Positions 48,401-63,284 of a DNA stretch of 64,000 nt are shown here, piece by piece; positions within the stretch are counted from its first letter, which is position 1; each line of letters begins with the position of its first letter. The position numbers and the translations under genes are program-made. Origin of the DNA: Prosapia bicincta (Eukaryota; Arthropoda; Insecta; Hemiptera; Cercopidae); NCBI GenBank assembly GCA_036971475.1, contig JBAIZL010000008.1:29149376-29213375 (forward strand). The letters run 5' to 3'. The notes beneath the pieces were generated by a model. The model did no database searches. It was not told where the DNA came from and saw only the letters and a list, made by a program, of their open reading frames with translations.

Positions 48401-51400
48401 GATGTGTATATTCACTAAGATAGTGCATAGTCCCTAAGGATTTGTATAACCACTAAGGATTTGTATAACCACTAAGGATTTGTATAACCACTGAGGATCT
48501 GTATAATCAGTAGAGATGTGTATATTCACTAAGATAGTGCATAGTCCCTAAGGATTTGTATAACCACTAAGGATCTGTATAATCAGTAGAGATGTGTATA
48601 TTCACTAAGATAGTGCATAGTCCCTAAGGATTTGTATAACCACTGAGGATCTGTATAATCAGTAGAGATGTGTATATTCACTAAGATAGTGCATAGTACC
48701 TAAGGATTTGTATAACCACTGAGGATCTGTATAATCAGTAGAGATGTGTATATTCACTAAGATAGTGCATAGTCCCTAAGGATTTGTATAACCACTGAGG
48801 ATCTGTATAATCAGTAGAGATGTGTATATTCACTAAGATAGTGCATAGTCCCTAAGGATTTGTATAACCACTGAGGATCTGTATAATCAGTAGAGATGTG
48901 TATATTCACTAAGATAGTGCATAGTCCCTAAGGATTTGTATAACCACTGAGGATCTGTATAATCAGTAGAGATGTGTATATTCACTAAGATAGTGCATAG
49001 TCCCTAAGGATTTGTATAACCACTGAGGATCTGTATAATCAGTAGAGATGTGTATATTCACTAAGATAGTGCATAGTCCCTAAGGATCTGTATAGCCACT
49101 AAGGATCTGTATAGCCACTAAGGATCTGTATAATCAGTAGAGATGTGTATATTCACTAAGATAGTCCATAGCCCCTAAGGATTTGTATAACCACTAAGGA
49201 TCTGTATAATCACTAAGGATCTGTATAACCACTAAGGATCTGTATAATCACTAAGGATCTGTATAGCCACTAAGGATCTGTATAATCACTAAGGATCTGT
49301 ATAACCACTAAGGATCTATATAGCCACTAAGGATCTGTATAATCACTAAGGATCTGTATAACCACTAAGGATCTGTATAATCAGTAGAGATGTGTATATT
49401 CACTAAGATAGTGCATAGTCCCTAAGGATCTGTATAGCCACTAAGGATCTGTATAGCCACTAAGGATCTGTATAACCACTAAGGATCTGTATAACCACTA
49501 AGGATCTGTATAATCAGTAGAGATGTGTATATTCACTAAGATAGTGCATAGTCCCTAAGGATCTGTATAGAAACTAAGGATCTGTATAGCCACTAAGGAT
49601 CTGTATAACCACTAAGGATCTGTATAGCCACTAAGGATCTGTATAATCATTAAGGATCTGTATAACCACTAAGGATCTGTATAATCAGTAGAGATGTGTA
49701 TATTCACTAAGATAGTGCATAGTCCCTAAGGATCTGTATAGCCACTAAGGATCTGTATAGCCACTAAGGATCTGTATAATCAGTAGAGATGTGTATATTC
49801 ACTAAGATAGTCCATAGCCCCTAAGGATTTGTATAACCACTAAGGATCTGTATAATCACTAAGGATCTGTATAGCCACTAAGGATCTGTATAATCACTAA
49901 GGATCTGTATAACCACTAAGGATCTGTATAATCAGTAGAGATGTGTATATTCACTAAGATAGTGCATAGTCCCTAAGGATTTGTATAACCACTAAGGATC
50001 TGTATAGCCACTAAGGATCTGTATAGCCACTAAGGATCTGTATAACCACTAAGGATCTGTATAACCACTAAGGATCTGTATAACCACTAAGGATCTGTAT
50101 AATCAGTAGAGATGTGTATATTCACTAAGATAGTTTATAGCCCCTAAGGATTTGTATAACCACTAAGGATCTGTATAACCACTAAGGATCTGTATAGCCA
50201 CTAACGATCTGTATAATCACTAAGGATCTGTATAATCACTAAGGATCTGTATAACCACTAAGGATCTGTATAACCACTAAGGATCTGTATAACCACTAAG
50301 GATCTGTATAACCACTAAGGATCTGTATAATCAGTAGAGATGTGTATATTCACTAAGATAGTTTATAGCCCCTAAGGATTTGTATAACCACTAAGGATCT
50401 GTATAACCACTAAGGATCTGTATAGCCACTAACGATCTGTATAATCACTAAGGATCTGTATAATCACTAAGGATCTGTATAACCACTAAGGATCTGTATA
50501 ACCACTAAGGATCTGTATAACCACTAAGGATCTGTATAACCACTAAGGATCTGTATAATCAGTAGAGATGTGTATATTCACTAAGATAGTTTATAGCCCC
50601 TAAGGATTTGTATAACCACTAAGGATCTGTATAGCCACTAACGATCTGTATAATCACTAAGGATCTGTATAATCACTAAGGATCTGTATAACCACTAAGG
50701 ATCTGTATAACCACTAAGGATCTGTATAACCACTAAGGATCTGTATAACCACTAAGGATCTGTATAATCAGTAGAGATGTGTATATTCACTAAGATAGTT
50801 TATAGCCCCTAAGGATTTGTATAACCACTAAGGATCTGTATAACCACTAAGGATCTGTATAGCCACTAACGATCTGTATAATCACTAAGGATCTGTATAA
50901 TCACTAAGGATCTGTATAACCACTAAGGATTTGTATAACCACTAAGGATCTGTATAACCACTAAGGATCTGTATAACCACTAAGGATCTGTATAATCAGT
51001 AGAGATGTGTATATTCACTAAGATAGTTTATAGCCCCTAAGGATTTGTATAACCACTAAGGATCTGTATAACCACTAAGGATCTGTATAGCCACTAACGA
51101 TCTGTATAATCACTAAGGATTTGTATAACCACTAAGGATCTGTATAACCACTAAGGATCTGTATAGCCACTAACGATCTGTATAACCACTAAGGATCTGT
51201 ATAGCCACTAACGATCTGTATAACCACTAAGGATCTGTATAGCCACTAACGATCTGTATAATCACTAAGGATTTGTATAACCACTAAGGATCTGTATAAC
51301 CACTAAGGATCTGTATAGCCACTAAGGATCTGTATAACCACTAAGGATCTGTATAGCCACTAACGATCTGTATAACCACTAAGGATCTGTATAGCCACTA

Positions 51401-54400
51401 ACGATCTGTATAACCACTAAGGATTTGTATAACAACTAAGGATCTGTATAACCACTAAGGATCTGTATAGCCACTAACGATCTGTATAATCACTAAGGAT
51501 CTGTATAATCACTAAGGATCTGTATAACCACTAAGGATCTGTATAACCACTAAGGATCTGTATAACCACTAAGGATTTGTATAACCACTGAGGATCTGTA
51601 TAATCAGTAGAGATGTGTATATTCACTAAGATAGTGCATAGTCCCTAAGGATTTGTATAACCACTAAGGATCTGTATAATCAGTAGAGATGTGTATATTC
51701 ACTAAGATAGTTTATAGCCCCTAAGGATTTGTATAACCACTAAGGATCTATATAACCACTAAGGATCTGTATAGCCACTAACGATCTGTATAATCACTAA
51801 GGATCTGTATAATCACTAAGGATCTGTATAACCACTAAGGATCTGTATAATCAGTAGAGATGTGTATATTCACTAAGATAGTGCATAGCCCCTAAGGATT
51901 TGTATAACCACTAAGGATCTGTATAGCCACTAAGGATCTGTATAGCCACTAAGGATCTGTATAATCACTAAGGATCTGTATAACCACTAAGGATCTGTAT
52001 AATCAGTAGAGATCTGTATAGCCACTAAGGATCTGTATAATCACTAAGGATCTGTATAACCACTAAGGATCTGTATAATCAGTAGAGATCTGTATAGCCA
52101 CTAAGGATCTGTATAATCACTAAGGATCTGTATAACCACTAAGGATCTGTATAATCAGTAGAGATGTGTATATTCACTAAGATAGTGCATAGTCCCTAAG
52201 GATTTGTATAACCACTAAGGATCTGTATAGCCACTAAGGATCTGTATAGCCACTAAGGATTTGTATAACCACTAAGGATCTGTATAATCACTAAGGATCT
52301 GTATAACCACTAAGGATCTGTATAGCCACTAAGGATCTGTATAGCCACTAAGGATCTGTATAGCCACTAAGGATCTGTATAATCACTAAGGATCTGTATA
52401 ATCAGTAGAGATGTGTATATTCACTAAGATAGTGCATAGTACCTAAGGATTTGTATAACCACTGAGGATCTATATAATCAGTAGAGATGTGTATATTCAC
52501 TAAGATAGTGCATAGTCCCTAAGGATTTGTATAACCACTGAGGATCTGTATAATCAGTAGAGATGTGTATATTCACTAAGATAGTGCATAGTCCCTAAGG
52601 ATTTGTATAACCACTGAGGATCTGTATAATCAGTAGAGATGTGTATATTCACTAAGATAGTGCATAGTCCCTAAGGATTTGTATAACCACTGAGGATCTG
52701 TATAATCAGTAGAGATGTGTATATTCACTAAGATAGTGCATAGTACCTAAGGATTTGTATAACCACTGAGGATCTGTATAATCAGTAGAGATGTGTATAT
52801 TCACTAAGATAGTGCATAGTCCCTAAGGATTTGTATAACCACTGAGGATCTGTATAATCAGTAGAGATGTGTATATTCACTAAGATAGTGCATAGTCCCT
52901 AAGGATTTGTATAACCACTGAGGATCTGTATAATCAGTAGAGATGTGTATATTCACTAAGATAGTGCATAGTCCCTAAGGATTTGTATAACCACTGAGGA
53001 TCTGTATAATCAGTAGAGATGTGTATATTCACTAAGATAGTGCATAGTCCCTAAGGATTTGTATAGCCACTAAGGATCTGTATAATCAGTAGAGATGTGT
53101 ATATTCACTAAGATAGTGCATAGTCCCTAAGGATTTGTATAACCACTAAGGATCTGTATAGCCACTAAGGATCTGTATAGCCACTAAGGATCTGTATAGC
53201 CACTAAGGATCTGTATAATCAGTAGAGATGTGTATATTCACTAAGATAGTGCATAGTCCCTAAGGATTTGTATAACCACTAAGGATTTGTATAACCACTA
53301 AGGATCTGTATAACCACTAAGGATCTGTATAATCAGTAGAGATGTGTATATTCACTAAGATAGTGCATAGTCCCTAAGGATTTGTATAACCACTGAGGAT
53401 CTGTATAATCAGTAGAGATGTGTATATTCACTAAGATAGTGCATAGTCCCTAAGGATTTGTATAACCACTGAGGATCTGTATAATCAGTAGAGATGTGTA
53501 TATTCACTAAGATAGTGCATAGTCCCTAAGGATTTGTATAACCACTAAGGATCTGTATAGCCACTAAGGATCTGTATAGCCACTAAGGATCTGTATAGCC
53601 ACAAAGGATCTGTATAATCAGTAGAGATGTGTATATTCACTAAGATAGTGCATAGTCCCTAAGGATTTGTATAACCACTAAGGGTCTGTATAATCAGTAG
53701 AGATGTGTATATTCACTAAGATAGTGCATAGTCCCTAAGGATTTGTATAACCACTAAGGATTTGTATAACCACTAAGGATTTGTATAACCACTGAGGATC
53801 TGTATAATCAGTAGAGATGTGTATATTCACTAAGATAGTGCATAGTCCCTAAGGATTTGTATAACCACTAAGGATCTGTATAATCAGTAGAGATGTGTAT
53901 ATTCACTAAGATAGTGCATAGTCCCTAAGGATTTGTATAACCACTGAGGATCTGTATAATCAGTAGAGATGTGTATATTCACTAAGATAGTGCATAGTAC
54001 CTAAGGATTTGTATAACCACTGAGGATCTGTATAATCAGTAGAGATGTGTATATTCACTAAGATAGTGCATAGTCCCTAAGGATTTGTATAACCACTGAG
54101 GATCTGTATAATCAGTAGAGATGTGTATATTCACTAAGATAGTGCATAGTCCCTAAGGATTTGTATAACCACTGAGGATCTGTATAATCAGTAGAGATGT
54201 GTATATTCACTAAGATAGTGCATAGTCCCTAAGGATTTGTATAACCACTGAGGATCTGTATAATCAGTAGAGATGTGTATATTCACTAAGATAGTGCATA
54301 GTCCCTAAGGATTTGTATAACCACTGAGGATCTGTATAATCAGTAGAGATGTGTATATTCACTAAGATAGTGCATAGTCCCTAAGGATCTGTATAGCCAC

Positions 54401-57400
54401 TAAGGATCTGTATAGCCACTAAGGATCTGTATAATCAGTAGAGATGTGTATATTCACTAAGATAGTCCATAGCCCCTAAGGATTTGTATAACCACTAAGG
54501 ATCTGTATAATCACTAAGGATCTGTATAACCACTAAGGATCTGTATAATCACTAAGGATCTGTATAGCCACTAAGGATCTGTATAATCACTAAGGATCTG
54601 TATAACCACTAAGGATCTATATAGCCACTAAGGATCTGTATAATCACTAAGGATCTGTATAACCACTAAGGATCTGTATAATCAGTAGAGATGTGTATAT
54701 TCACTAAGATAGTGCATAGTCCCTAAGGATCTGTATAGCCACTAAGGATCTGTATAGCCACTAAGGATCTGTATAACCACTAAGGATCTGTATAACCACT
54801 AAGGATCTGTATAATCAGTAGAGATGTGTATATTCACTAAGATAGTGCATAGTCCCTAAGGATCTGTATAGAAACTAAGGATCTGTATAGCCACTAAGGA
54901 TCTGTATAACCACTAAGGATCTGTATAGCCACTAAGGATCTGTATAATCATTAAGGATCTGTATAACCACTAAGGATCTGTATAATCAGTAGAGATGTGT
55001 ATATTCACTAAGATAGTGCATAGTCCCTAAGGATCTGTATAGCCACTAAGGATCTGTATAGCCACTAAGGATCTGTATAATCAGTAGAGATGTGTATATT
55101 CACTAAGATAGTCCATAGCCCCTAAGGATTTGTATAACCACTAAGGATCTGTATAATCACTAAGGATCTGTATAGCCACTAAGGATCTGTATAATCACTA
55201 AGGATCTGTATAACCACTAAGGATCTGTATAATCAGTAGAGATGTGTATATTCACTAAGATAGTGCATAGTCCCTAAGGATTTGTATAACCACTAAGGAT
55301 CTGTATAGCCACTAAGGATCTGTATAGCCACTAAGGATCTGTATAACCACTAAGGATCTGTATAACCACTAAGGATCTGTATAACCACTAAGGATCTGTA
55401 TAATCAGTAGAGATGTGTATATTCACTAAGATAGTTTATAGCCCCTAAGGATTTGTATAACCACTAAGGATCTGTATAACCACTAAGGATCTGTATAGCC
55501 ACTAACGATCTGTATAATCACTAAGGATCTGTATAATCACTAAGGATCTGTATAACCACTAAGGATCTGTATAACCACTAAGGATCTGTATAACCACTAA
55601 GGATCTGTATAACCACTAAGGATCTGTATAATCAGTAGAGATGTGTATATTCACTAAGATAGTTTATAGCCCCTAAGGATTTGTATAACCACTAAGGATC
55701 TGTATAACCACTAAGGATCTGTATAGCCACTAACGATCTGTATAATCACTAAGGATCTGTATAATCACTAAGGATCTGTATAACCACTAAGGATCTGTAT
55801 AACCACTAAGGATCTGTATAACCACTAAGGATCTGTATAACCACTAAGGATCTGTATAATCAGTAGAGATGTGTATATTCACTAAGATAGTTTATAGCCC
55901 CTAAGGATTTGTATAACCACTAAGGATCTGTATAACCACTAAGGATCTGTATAGCCACTAACGATCTGTATAATCACTAAGGATCTGTATAATCACTAAG
56001 GATCTGTATAACCACTAAGGATCTGTATAACCACTAAGGATCTGTATAACCACTAAGGATCTGTATAACCACTAAGGATCTGTATAATCAGTAGAGATGT
56101 GTATATTCACTAAGATAGTTTATAGCCCCTAAGGATTTGTATAACCACTAAGGATCTGTATAACCACTAAGGATCTGTATAGCCACTAACGATCTGTATA
56201 ATCACTAAGGATCTGTATAATCACTAAGGATCTGTATAACCACTAAGGATTTGTATAACCACTAAGGATCTGTATAACCACTAAGGATCTGTATAACCAC
56301 TAAGGATCTGTATAATCAGTAGAGATGTGTATATTCACTAAGATAGTTTATAGCCCCTAAGGATTTGTATAACCACTAAGGATCTGTATAACCACTAAGG
56401 ATCTGTATAGCCACTAACGATCTGTATAATCACTAAGGATTTGTATAACCACTAAGGATCTGTATAACCACTAAGGATCTGTATAGCCACTAACGATCTG
56501 TATAACCACTAAGGATCTGTATAGCCACTAACGATCTGTATAACCACTAAGGATCTGTATAGCCACTAACGATCTGTATAATCACTAAGGATTTGTATAA
56601 CCACTAAGGATCTGTATAACCACTAAGGATCTGTATAGCCACTAAGGATCTGTATAACCACTAAGGATCTGTATAGCCACTAACGATCTGTATAACCACT
56701 AAGGATCTGTATAGCCACTAACGATCTGTATAACCACTAAGGATTTGTATAACAACTAAGGATCTGTATAACCACTAAGGATCTGTATAGCCACTAACGA
56801 TCTGTATAATCACTAAGGATCTGTATAATCACTAAGGATCTGTATAACCACTAAGGATCTGTATAACCACTAAGGATCTGTATAACCACTAAGGATTTGT
56901 ATAACCACTGAGGATCTGTATAATCAGTAGAGATGTGTATATTCACTAAGATAGTGCATAGTCCCTAAGGATTTGTATAACCACTAAGGATCTGTATAAT
57001 CAGTAGAGATGTGTATATTCACTAAGATAGTTTATAGCCCCTAAGGATTTGTATAACCACTAAGGATCTATATAACCACTAAGGATCTGTATAGCCACTA
57101 ACGATCTGTATAATCACTAAGGATCTGTATAATCACTAAGGATCTGTATAACCACTAAGGATCTGTATAATCAGTAGAGATGTGTATATTCACTAAGATA
57201 GTGCATAGCCCCTAAGGATTTGTATAACCACTAAGGATCTGTATAGCCACTAAGGATCTGTATAGCCACTAAGGATCTGTATAATCACTAAGGATCTGTA
57301 TAACCACTAAGGATCTGTATAATCAGTAGAGATCTGTATAGCCACTAAGGATCTGTATAATCACTAAGGATCTGTATAACCACTAAGGATCTGTATAATC

Positions 57401-58550
57401 AGTAGAGATCTGTATAGCCACTAAGGATCTGTATAATCACTAAGGATCTGTATAACCACTAAGGATCTGTATAATCAGTAGAGATGTGTATATTCACTAA
57501 GATAGTGCATAGTCCCTAAGGATTTGTATAACCACTAAGGATCTGTATAGCCACTAAGGATCTGTATAGCCACTAAGGATTTGTATAACCACTAAGGATC
57601 TGTATAATCACTAAGGATCTGTATAACCACTAAGGATCTGTATAGCCACTAAGGATCTGTATAGCCACTAAGGATCTGTATAGCCACTAAGGATCTGTAT
57701 AATCACTAAGGATCTGTATAACCACTAAGGATCTGTATAATCAGTAGAGATGTGTATATTCACTAAGATAGTTTATAGCCCCTAAGGATTTGTATAACCA
57801 CTAAGGATCTGTATAACCACTAAGGATCTGTATAGCCACTAACGATCTGTATAATCACTAAGGATCTGCATAATCACTAAGGATCTGTATAACCACTAAG
57901 GATCTGTATAATCAGTAGAGATGTGTATATTCACTAAGATAGTGCATAGCCCCTAAGGATTTGTATAACCACTAAGGATCTGTATAGCCACTAAGGATCT
58001 GTATAGCCACTAAGGATCTGTATAATCACTAAGGATCTGTATAACCACTAAGGATCTGTATAATCAGTAGAGATCTGTATAGCCACTAAGGATCTGTATA
58101 ATCACTAAGGATCTGTATAACCACTAAGGATCTGTATAATCAGTAGAGATCTGTATAGCCACTAAGGATCTGTATAATCACTAAGGATCTATATAACCAC
58201 TAAGGATCTGTATAATCAGTAGAGATGTGTATATTCACTAAGATAGTGCATAGTCCCTAAGGATTTGTATATCCACTAAGGATCTGTATAGCCACTAAGG
58301 ATCTGTATAGCCACTAAGGATTTGTATAACCACTAAGGATCTGTATAATCACTAAGGATCTGTATAACCACTAAGGATCTGTATAGCCACTAAGGATCTG
58401 TATAGCCACTAAGGATCTGTATAGCCACTAAGGATCTGTATAATCACTAAGGATCTGTATAACCACTAAGGATCTGTATAATCAGTAGAGATGTGTATAT
58501 TCACTAAGATAGTGCATAGTCCCTAAGGATCTGTATAACCACTAAGGATC
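42431..58550 (+). repeat. 19-bp satellite, mixed monomer runs and tetramers in ~5.3-5.4-kb macro-repeats
   Basis: Tetramers are interrupted by runs of the single 19-bp monomer (ctaaggatctgtatagcca and related). The whole pattern recurs. The marker gtacataagg is at 40051 and 45447 and aagatggtgc at 40267 and 45663, both 5396 bp (71x76). The ctatatagcc marker is at 43901, 49316 and 54617, offsets of 5415 and 5301. The aacaactaag marker is at 51431 and 56751, and tatagccac at 47742 and 53062, both 5320 bp. A cagtagagatctg block repeats 741 bp apart (57324, 58065). Every offset is a multiple of 19. The first macro-copy starts upstream of this block, near 39890. Confidence 0.93.
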
Positions 58551-58895
58551 TGTTTACTCACTAAGGATCTGTATAGCCACTAAGGATCTGCATAGTCACT
58601 AAGGGTCTGTTTAACCCCTAAAGAACTGTATACTCACTGATTTGCATACTCACTAAGGACCTGTATAGCCACTAAAGTTCTGTTTAATCACTAAGGATGT
58701 GCATATGCACTAGGGATCTGTATAACCACAAAGGATCTGTATAGTCACTAAAGAACTTTGTAATCTCTAAGGAACTCTATAGTCACTGAAATACTATATA
58801 GTAACTAAAGAACTGTGTAATCTCTAAGGAATTTATTAATTGTATAATCACTAAAGAACTGTATAATTACTAAAGAACTAAGATAGCTTATAACC
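58551..58895 (+). repeat. Decayed right edge of the 19-bp satellite
   Basis: Monomers lose regularity: gtttactcac, catagtcac, aaagaactgta and similar, with length changes, until no unit can be aligned beyond about 58890. A much shorter decayed edge exists on the left (about 35036-35075), where ctgtgtagttacctaagaac precedes the first regular unit. Confidence 0.8.
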
Positions 58896-60377
58896 ATTTA
58901 GGAAATAAAATCAACTATTGCAAAAACTGTCCAATTTCAGTATCTAGTCCAATTGAAGTTCAATTCTAGTAATGAACCTTGGTTTCGTAGCAATTGTCTT
59001 TAACGTACATAAAGTCCAAACATTATCCAGTTCACACATAAAAGTTACGTTTTTTTTAAGTGAATAATGTATGTAACAATAATGCGTAAAATAAAAATCG
59101 ATTCTTTATATATTTTGCTTATTCCAAATAATATAATCATTTTCAAAAGATTAACCGTCCTAACATATTTGTTGTAACAATAAACAATATTCAAGTTGAT
59201 AACAAATATCTTTAAGGAAGTTAGACTCCTAACAAACACGACACTTATTGTTTAATCTTGTCTCACAGCTTGTTAATGTTTTACGATTATTTCATTTTAT
59301 TCTTTTATCATTATTAATAACTTTGTTATTTCAACACTAAATATGAAAATGTAACACAAAAGCAAAAATGTTCACAATAAATAGAAGGCAATATTATAAA
59401 CAATTTTTGTAAATTTATATATCTACTCCGGTTATCAATTCAGTATGATAAATTGGGGATCGGTGTTGTTGGGCCGATGTGCTGCAAATTGTTATACTTA
59501 ATCAACGAATAAACGCAGAACTGTATAATAATACAACACTCGCCAACAGAGATAAACATGTGGTTTGTTATAATAAGCAAAATTGTTCATCAGTCTAAAT
59601 ATGCTTAATCTCTTTTGTACATTCACTCCATTGTTTCTTCGGTGATAAGTGATAACATTGGCAAAACTATAAAAAGCAAAACTAAAAGGAGGTTTCCATA
59701 ATAATATAGTGAGTAAGGAAACAAAAGCACGCTTCCGTCGTCGCCGCTAACATGTATCATATTGAGTACTCGGGAACAATGACCCGCTTCTATAAATACA
59801 CTCATATCTGCGAGGTAATTGTTTACCTTATAAATAAAGAAGTGACGACCAATCTTTGTAACACTTTGATATTACAATAAATATATCTTTTGTCAAGGTT
59901 AAAGTGCGCTACTACTAGCTCTGCCTTGTTCACGATAAGCCGTGAATAGTGGCATACATAAACAATATTTAAACGCTTCAATCTAATTGGTGAATAGCTC
60001 ATGATGCTTAAAGCTGGCTGGTCTTTCAATTTTGCGAATTTCTATAGTTTTAACCGGTTTAGGTTTCTCGTGACAGTTTGTGCGACATTTGCCCCGTTTA
60101 TAACCTTTCTGTTTACTGATAATACTGAGGGCTTGCGAGGCAGACCTGCAGTCGCTGAAGATGTAAATACCACTTAACTGCTGCGAAGAAGCTAGATTCT
60201 ATAGCTCGATTGCTGTTCTTAACAGACTAAGAACAAAACATTATAGGCCTAAATAAAAAAAATTCAGGAGATGAGACCAAATATTATCAAAACTGTGACA
60301 AGTGTCTCGACGAAGAAATTACGCTACATCTTGAATCACCTCTTACACTACCCCACAGAGGAAGATTTACAAGGTAA
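58896..60377. other. AT-rich spacer, nothing identified
   Basis: Short minus-strand frames of 60-68 aa (59045-59239, 59623-59805, 59823-60029) show no family motif. No tRNA or rRNA features, tandem repeats or clear mobile-element ends were seen. A more GC-balanced stretch at about 60030-60240 is also unassigned. Confidence 0.5.
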
Positions 60378-63130
60378 CACGGGCTTCCCAAAGTAGCAGA
60401 AACGCATGCTAGTAGTCCAAGTATCAATTCATACTCACGAGGACAACATTAAATGTTACAGTATGGGAAGATATATTAAGACAGGTTTATACCCTGATAA
60501 TGTCATAGGATACGTCACCAACCAACCACGACGGATATTATACGGTATCACGGGCTTCCCAGAGTAGCAGAAACGCATGCTAGTAGTCCAAGTATCAATA
60601 CATACTCACGAGGACAACATTAAATGTTACAGTATGGGAAGATATATTAAGACAGGTTTATACCCTGATAATGTCATAGGATACGTCACCAACCAACCAC
60701 GACGGATATTATACGGTATCACGGGCTTCCCAGAGTAGCAGAAACGCATGCTAGTAGTCCAAGTATCAATACATACTCACGAGGACAACATTAAATGTTA
60801 CAGTATGGGAAGATATATTAAGACAGGTTTATACCCTGATAACGTCATAGGATACGTCACCAACCAACCACGACGGATATTATACGGTATCACGGGCTTC
60901 CCAGAGTAGCAGAAACGCATGCTAGTAGTCCAAGTATCAATACATACTCACGAGGTCAACATTAAATGTTACAGTATGGGAAGATATATTAAGACAGGTT
61001 TATACCCTGATAACGTCATAGGATACGTCACCAACCAACCACGACGGATATTATACGGTATCACGGGCTTCCCAGAGTAGCAGAAACGCATGCTAGTAGT
61101 CCATGTATCAATACATACTCACGAGGTCAACATTAAATGTTACAGTATGGGAAGATATATTAAGACAGGTTTATACCCTGATAATGTCATAGGATACGTC
61201 ACCTACCAACCACGACGGATATTATACGGTAGCACGGGCTTCTCAGAGTAGCAGGAACGCATGCTAGTAGTCCAAGTATCAATTCATACTCACGAGGACA
61301 ACATTAAATGTTACAGTATGGGAAGATATATTAAGACAGGTTTATACCCTGATAACGTCATAGGATACGTCACCACATTACCACGACGGATATTATACGG
61401 TAACACGGGCTTCTCAGAGTAGCAGAAACGCATGCTAGTTTTCCAGGTATCAATACATACTCACGAGGACAACATTAAATGTTACAGTATGGGAAGATAT
61501 ATTAAGACAGGTTTATACCCTGATAACGTCATAGGATACATCACCAACCAACCACGACGGATATTATACGGTAACACGGGCTTCCCAGAGTAGCAGAAAC
61601 GCATGCTAGTAGTCCAAGTATCAATTCATACTCACGAGGACAACATTAAATGTTACAGTATGGGAAGATATATTAAGACAGGTTTATACCCTGATAACGT
61701 CATAGGATACGTCACCAACCAACCACGACGGATATTATACGGTAACACGGGCTTCCCAGAGTAGCAGAAACGCATGCTAGTAGTCCAAGTATCAATTCAT
61801 ACTCACGAGGACAACATTAAATGTTACAGCATTAGAAGATATATTAAGACAGGTTTATACCCTGATAACGTCATAGGATACGTCACCAACCAACCACGAC
61901 GGATATTATACGGTATCACGGGCTTCCCAGAGTAGCAGAAACGCATGCTAGTTTTCCAGGTATCAATACATACTCACGAGGACAACATTAAATGTTACAG
62001 TATGGGAAGATATATTAAGACAGGTTTATACCCTGATAACGTCATAGGATACGTCACCAACCAACCACGACGGATATTATACGGTAACACGGGCTTCCCA
62101 GAGTAGCAGAAACGCATGCTAGTAGTCCAAGTATCAATTCATACTCACGAGGACAACATTAAATGTTACAGTATGGGAAGATATATTAAGACAGGTTTAT
62201 ACCCTGATAACGTCACAGGATACGTCACCAACCAACCACGACGGATATTATACGGTAACACGGGCTTCCCAGAGTAGCAGAAACGCATGCTAGTAGTCCA
62301 AGTATCAATTCATACTCACGAGGACAACATTAAATGTTACAGTATGGGAAGATATATTAAGACAGGTTTATACCCTGATAACGTCATAGGATACGTCACC
62401 AACCAACCACGACGGATATTATACGGTAACACGGGCTTCCCAGAGTAGCAGAAACGCATGCTAGTAGTCCAAGTATCAATACATACTCACGAGGACAACA
62501 ATAAATGTTACAGTATAGGAAGATATATTAAGACAGGTTTATACCCTGATAATGTCATAGGATACGTCACCAACCAACCACGACGGACATTATACGGTAA
62601 CACGGGCTTCCCAGAGTAGCAGAAACGCATGCTAGTAGTCCAAGTATCAATACATACTCACGAGGACAACATTAAATGTTACAGTATGGGAAGAGCTACT
62701 AAGACAGGTTTATACCCTGATAATGTCATAGGATACGTCACCAACCCACCACGACGGATATTATACGGTAACACGGGCTTCCCAGAGTAGCAGAAACGCA
62801 TGCTAGTAGTCCAAGTATCAATGCATACTCACGAGGTCAACATTAAATGTTACAGTATGGGAAGATATATTAAGACAGGTTTATACCCTGATAACGTCAT
62901 AGGATACGTCACCAACCAACCACGACGGATATTATACGGTATCACGGGCTTCCCAGAGTAGCAGAAACGCATGCTAGTAGTCCAAGTATCAATACATACT
63001 CACGAGGTCAACATTAAATGTTACAGTATGGGAAGATATATTAAGACAGGTTTATACCCTGATAACGTCATAGGATACGTCACCAACCAACCACGACGGA
63101 TAATATACGGTAACACGGGATTCCCAGAGT
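60378..63130 (+). repeat. 171-bp satellite, 16 units
   Basis: The landmark cacggg starts units at 60378, 60549, 60720 and so on to 63114, each exactly 171 bp, followed by a 17-bp partial unit. Each unit contains gagtagcagaaacgcatgct, an imperfect dyad aacattaaatgtt, gacaggtttataccctg and accaaccaaccacgacgg. Copies are very similar. They differ at recurring sites such as gtaacacggg/gtatcacggg, gaggacaac/gaggtcaac and agtccaag/ttccagg. The array ends sharply at 63130. Confidence 0.97.
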
Positions 63131-63284
63131 GCGTAAAATTTATTTAATTTTATTTCCAGCAAGCTTCTCAACTGCTCGATTTAAGAACTTGTTTTAAAAT
63201 GATTAAAATTTTTTCTGTGATTATCACTTTGAAATTTATGAAATATAAAAAACAAAAACTCTTTAAATTAGTCCGAAAGATATT
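63131..63284. other. Short AT-rich spacer
   Basis: Separates the 171-bp and 62-bp arrays. No feature was seen. Confidence 0.5.

Noticed and set aside
35036..58895. CRISPR-like array
   Set aside because: Regular short repeats, but there are no unique spacers between them: all sequence is repeat. There are no cas genes, and the DNA is eukaryotic.
60378..63130. Relation to primate alpha satellite because of the 171-bp period
   Set aside because: Only the length agrees. I see no alpha-satellite or CENP-B-box-like sequence in the unit.
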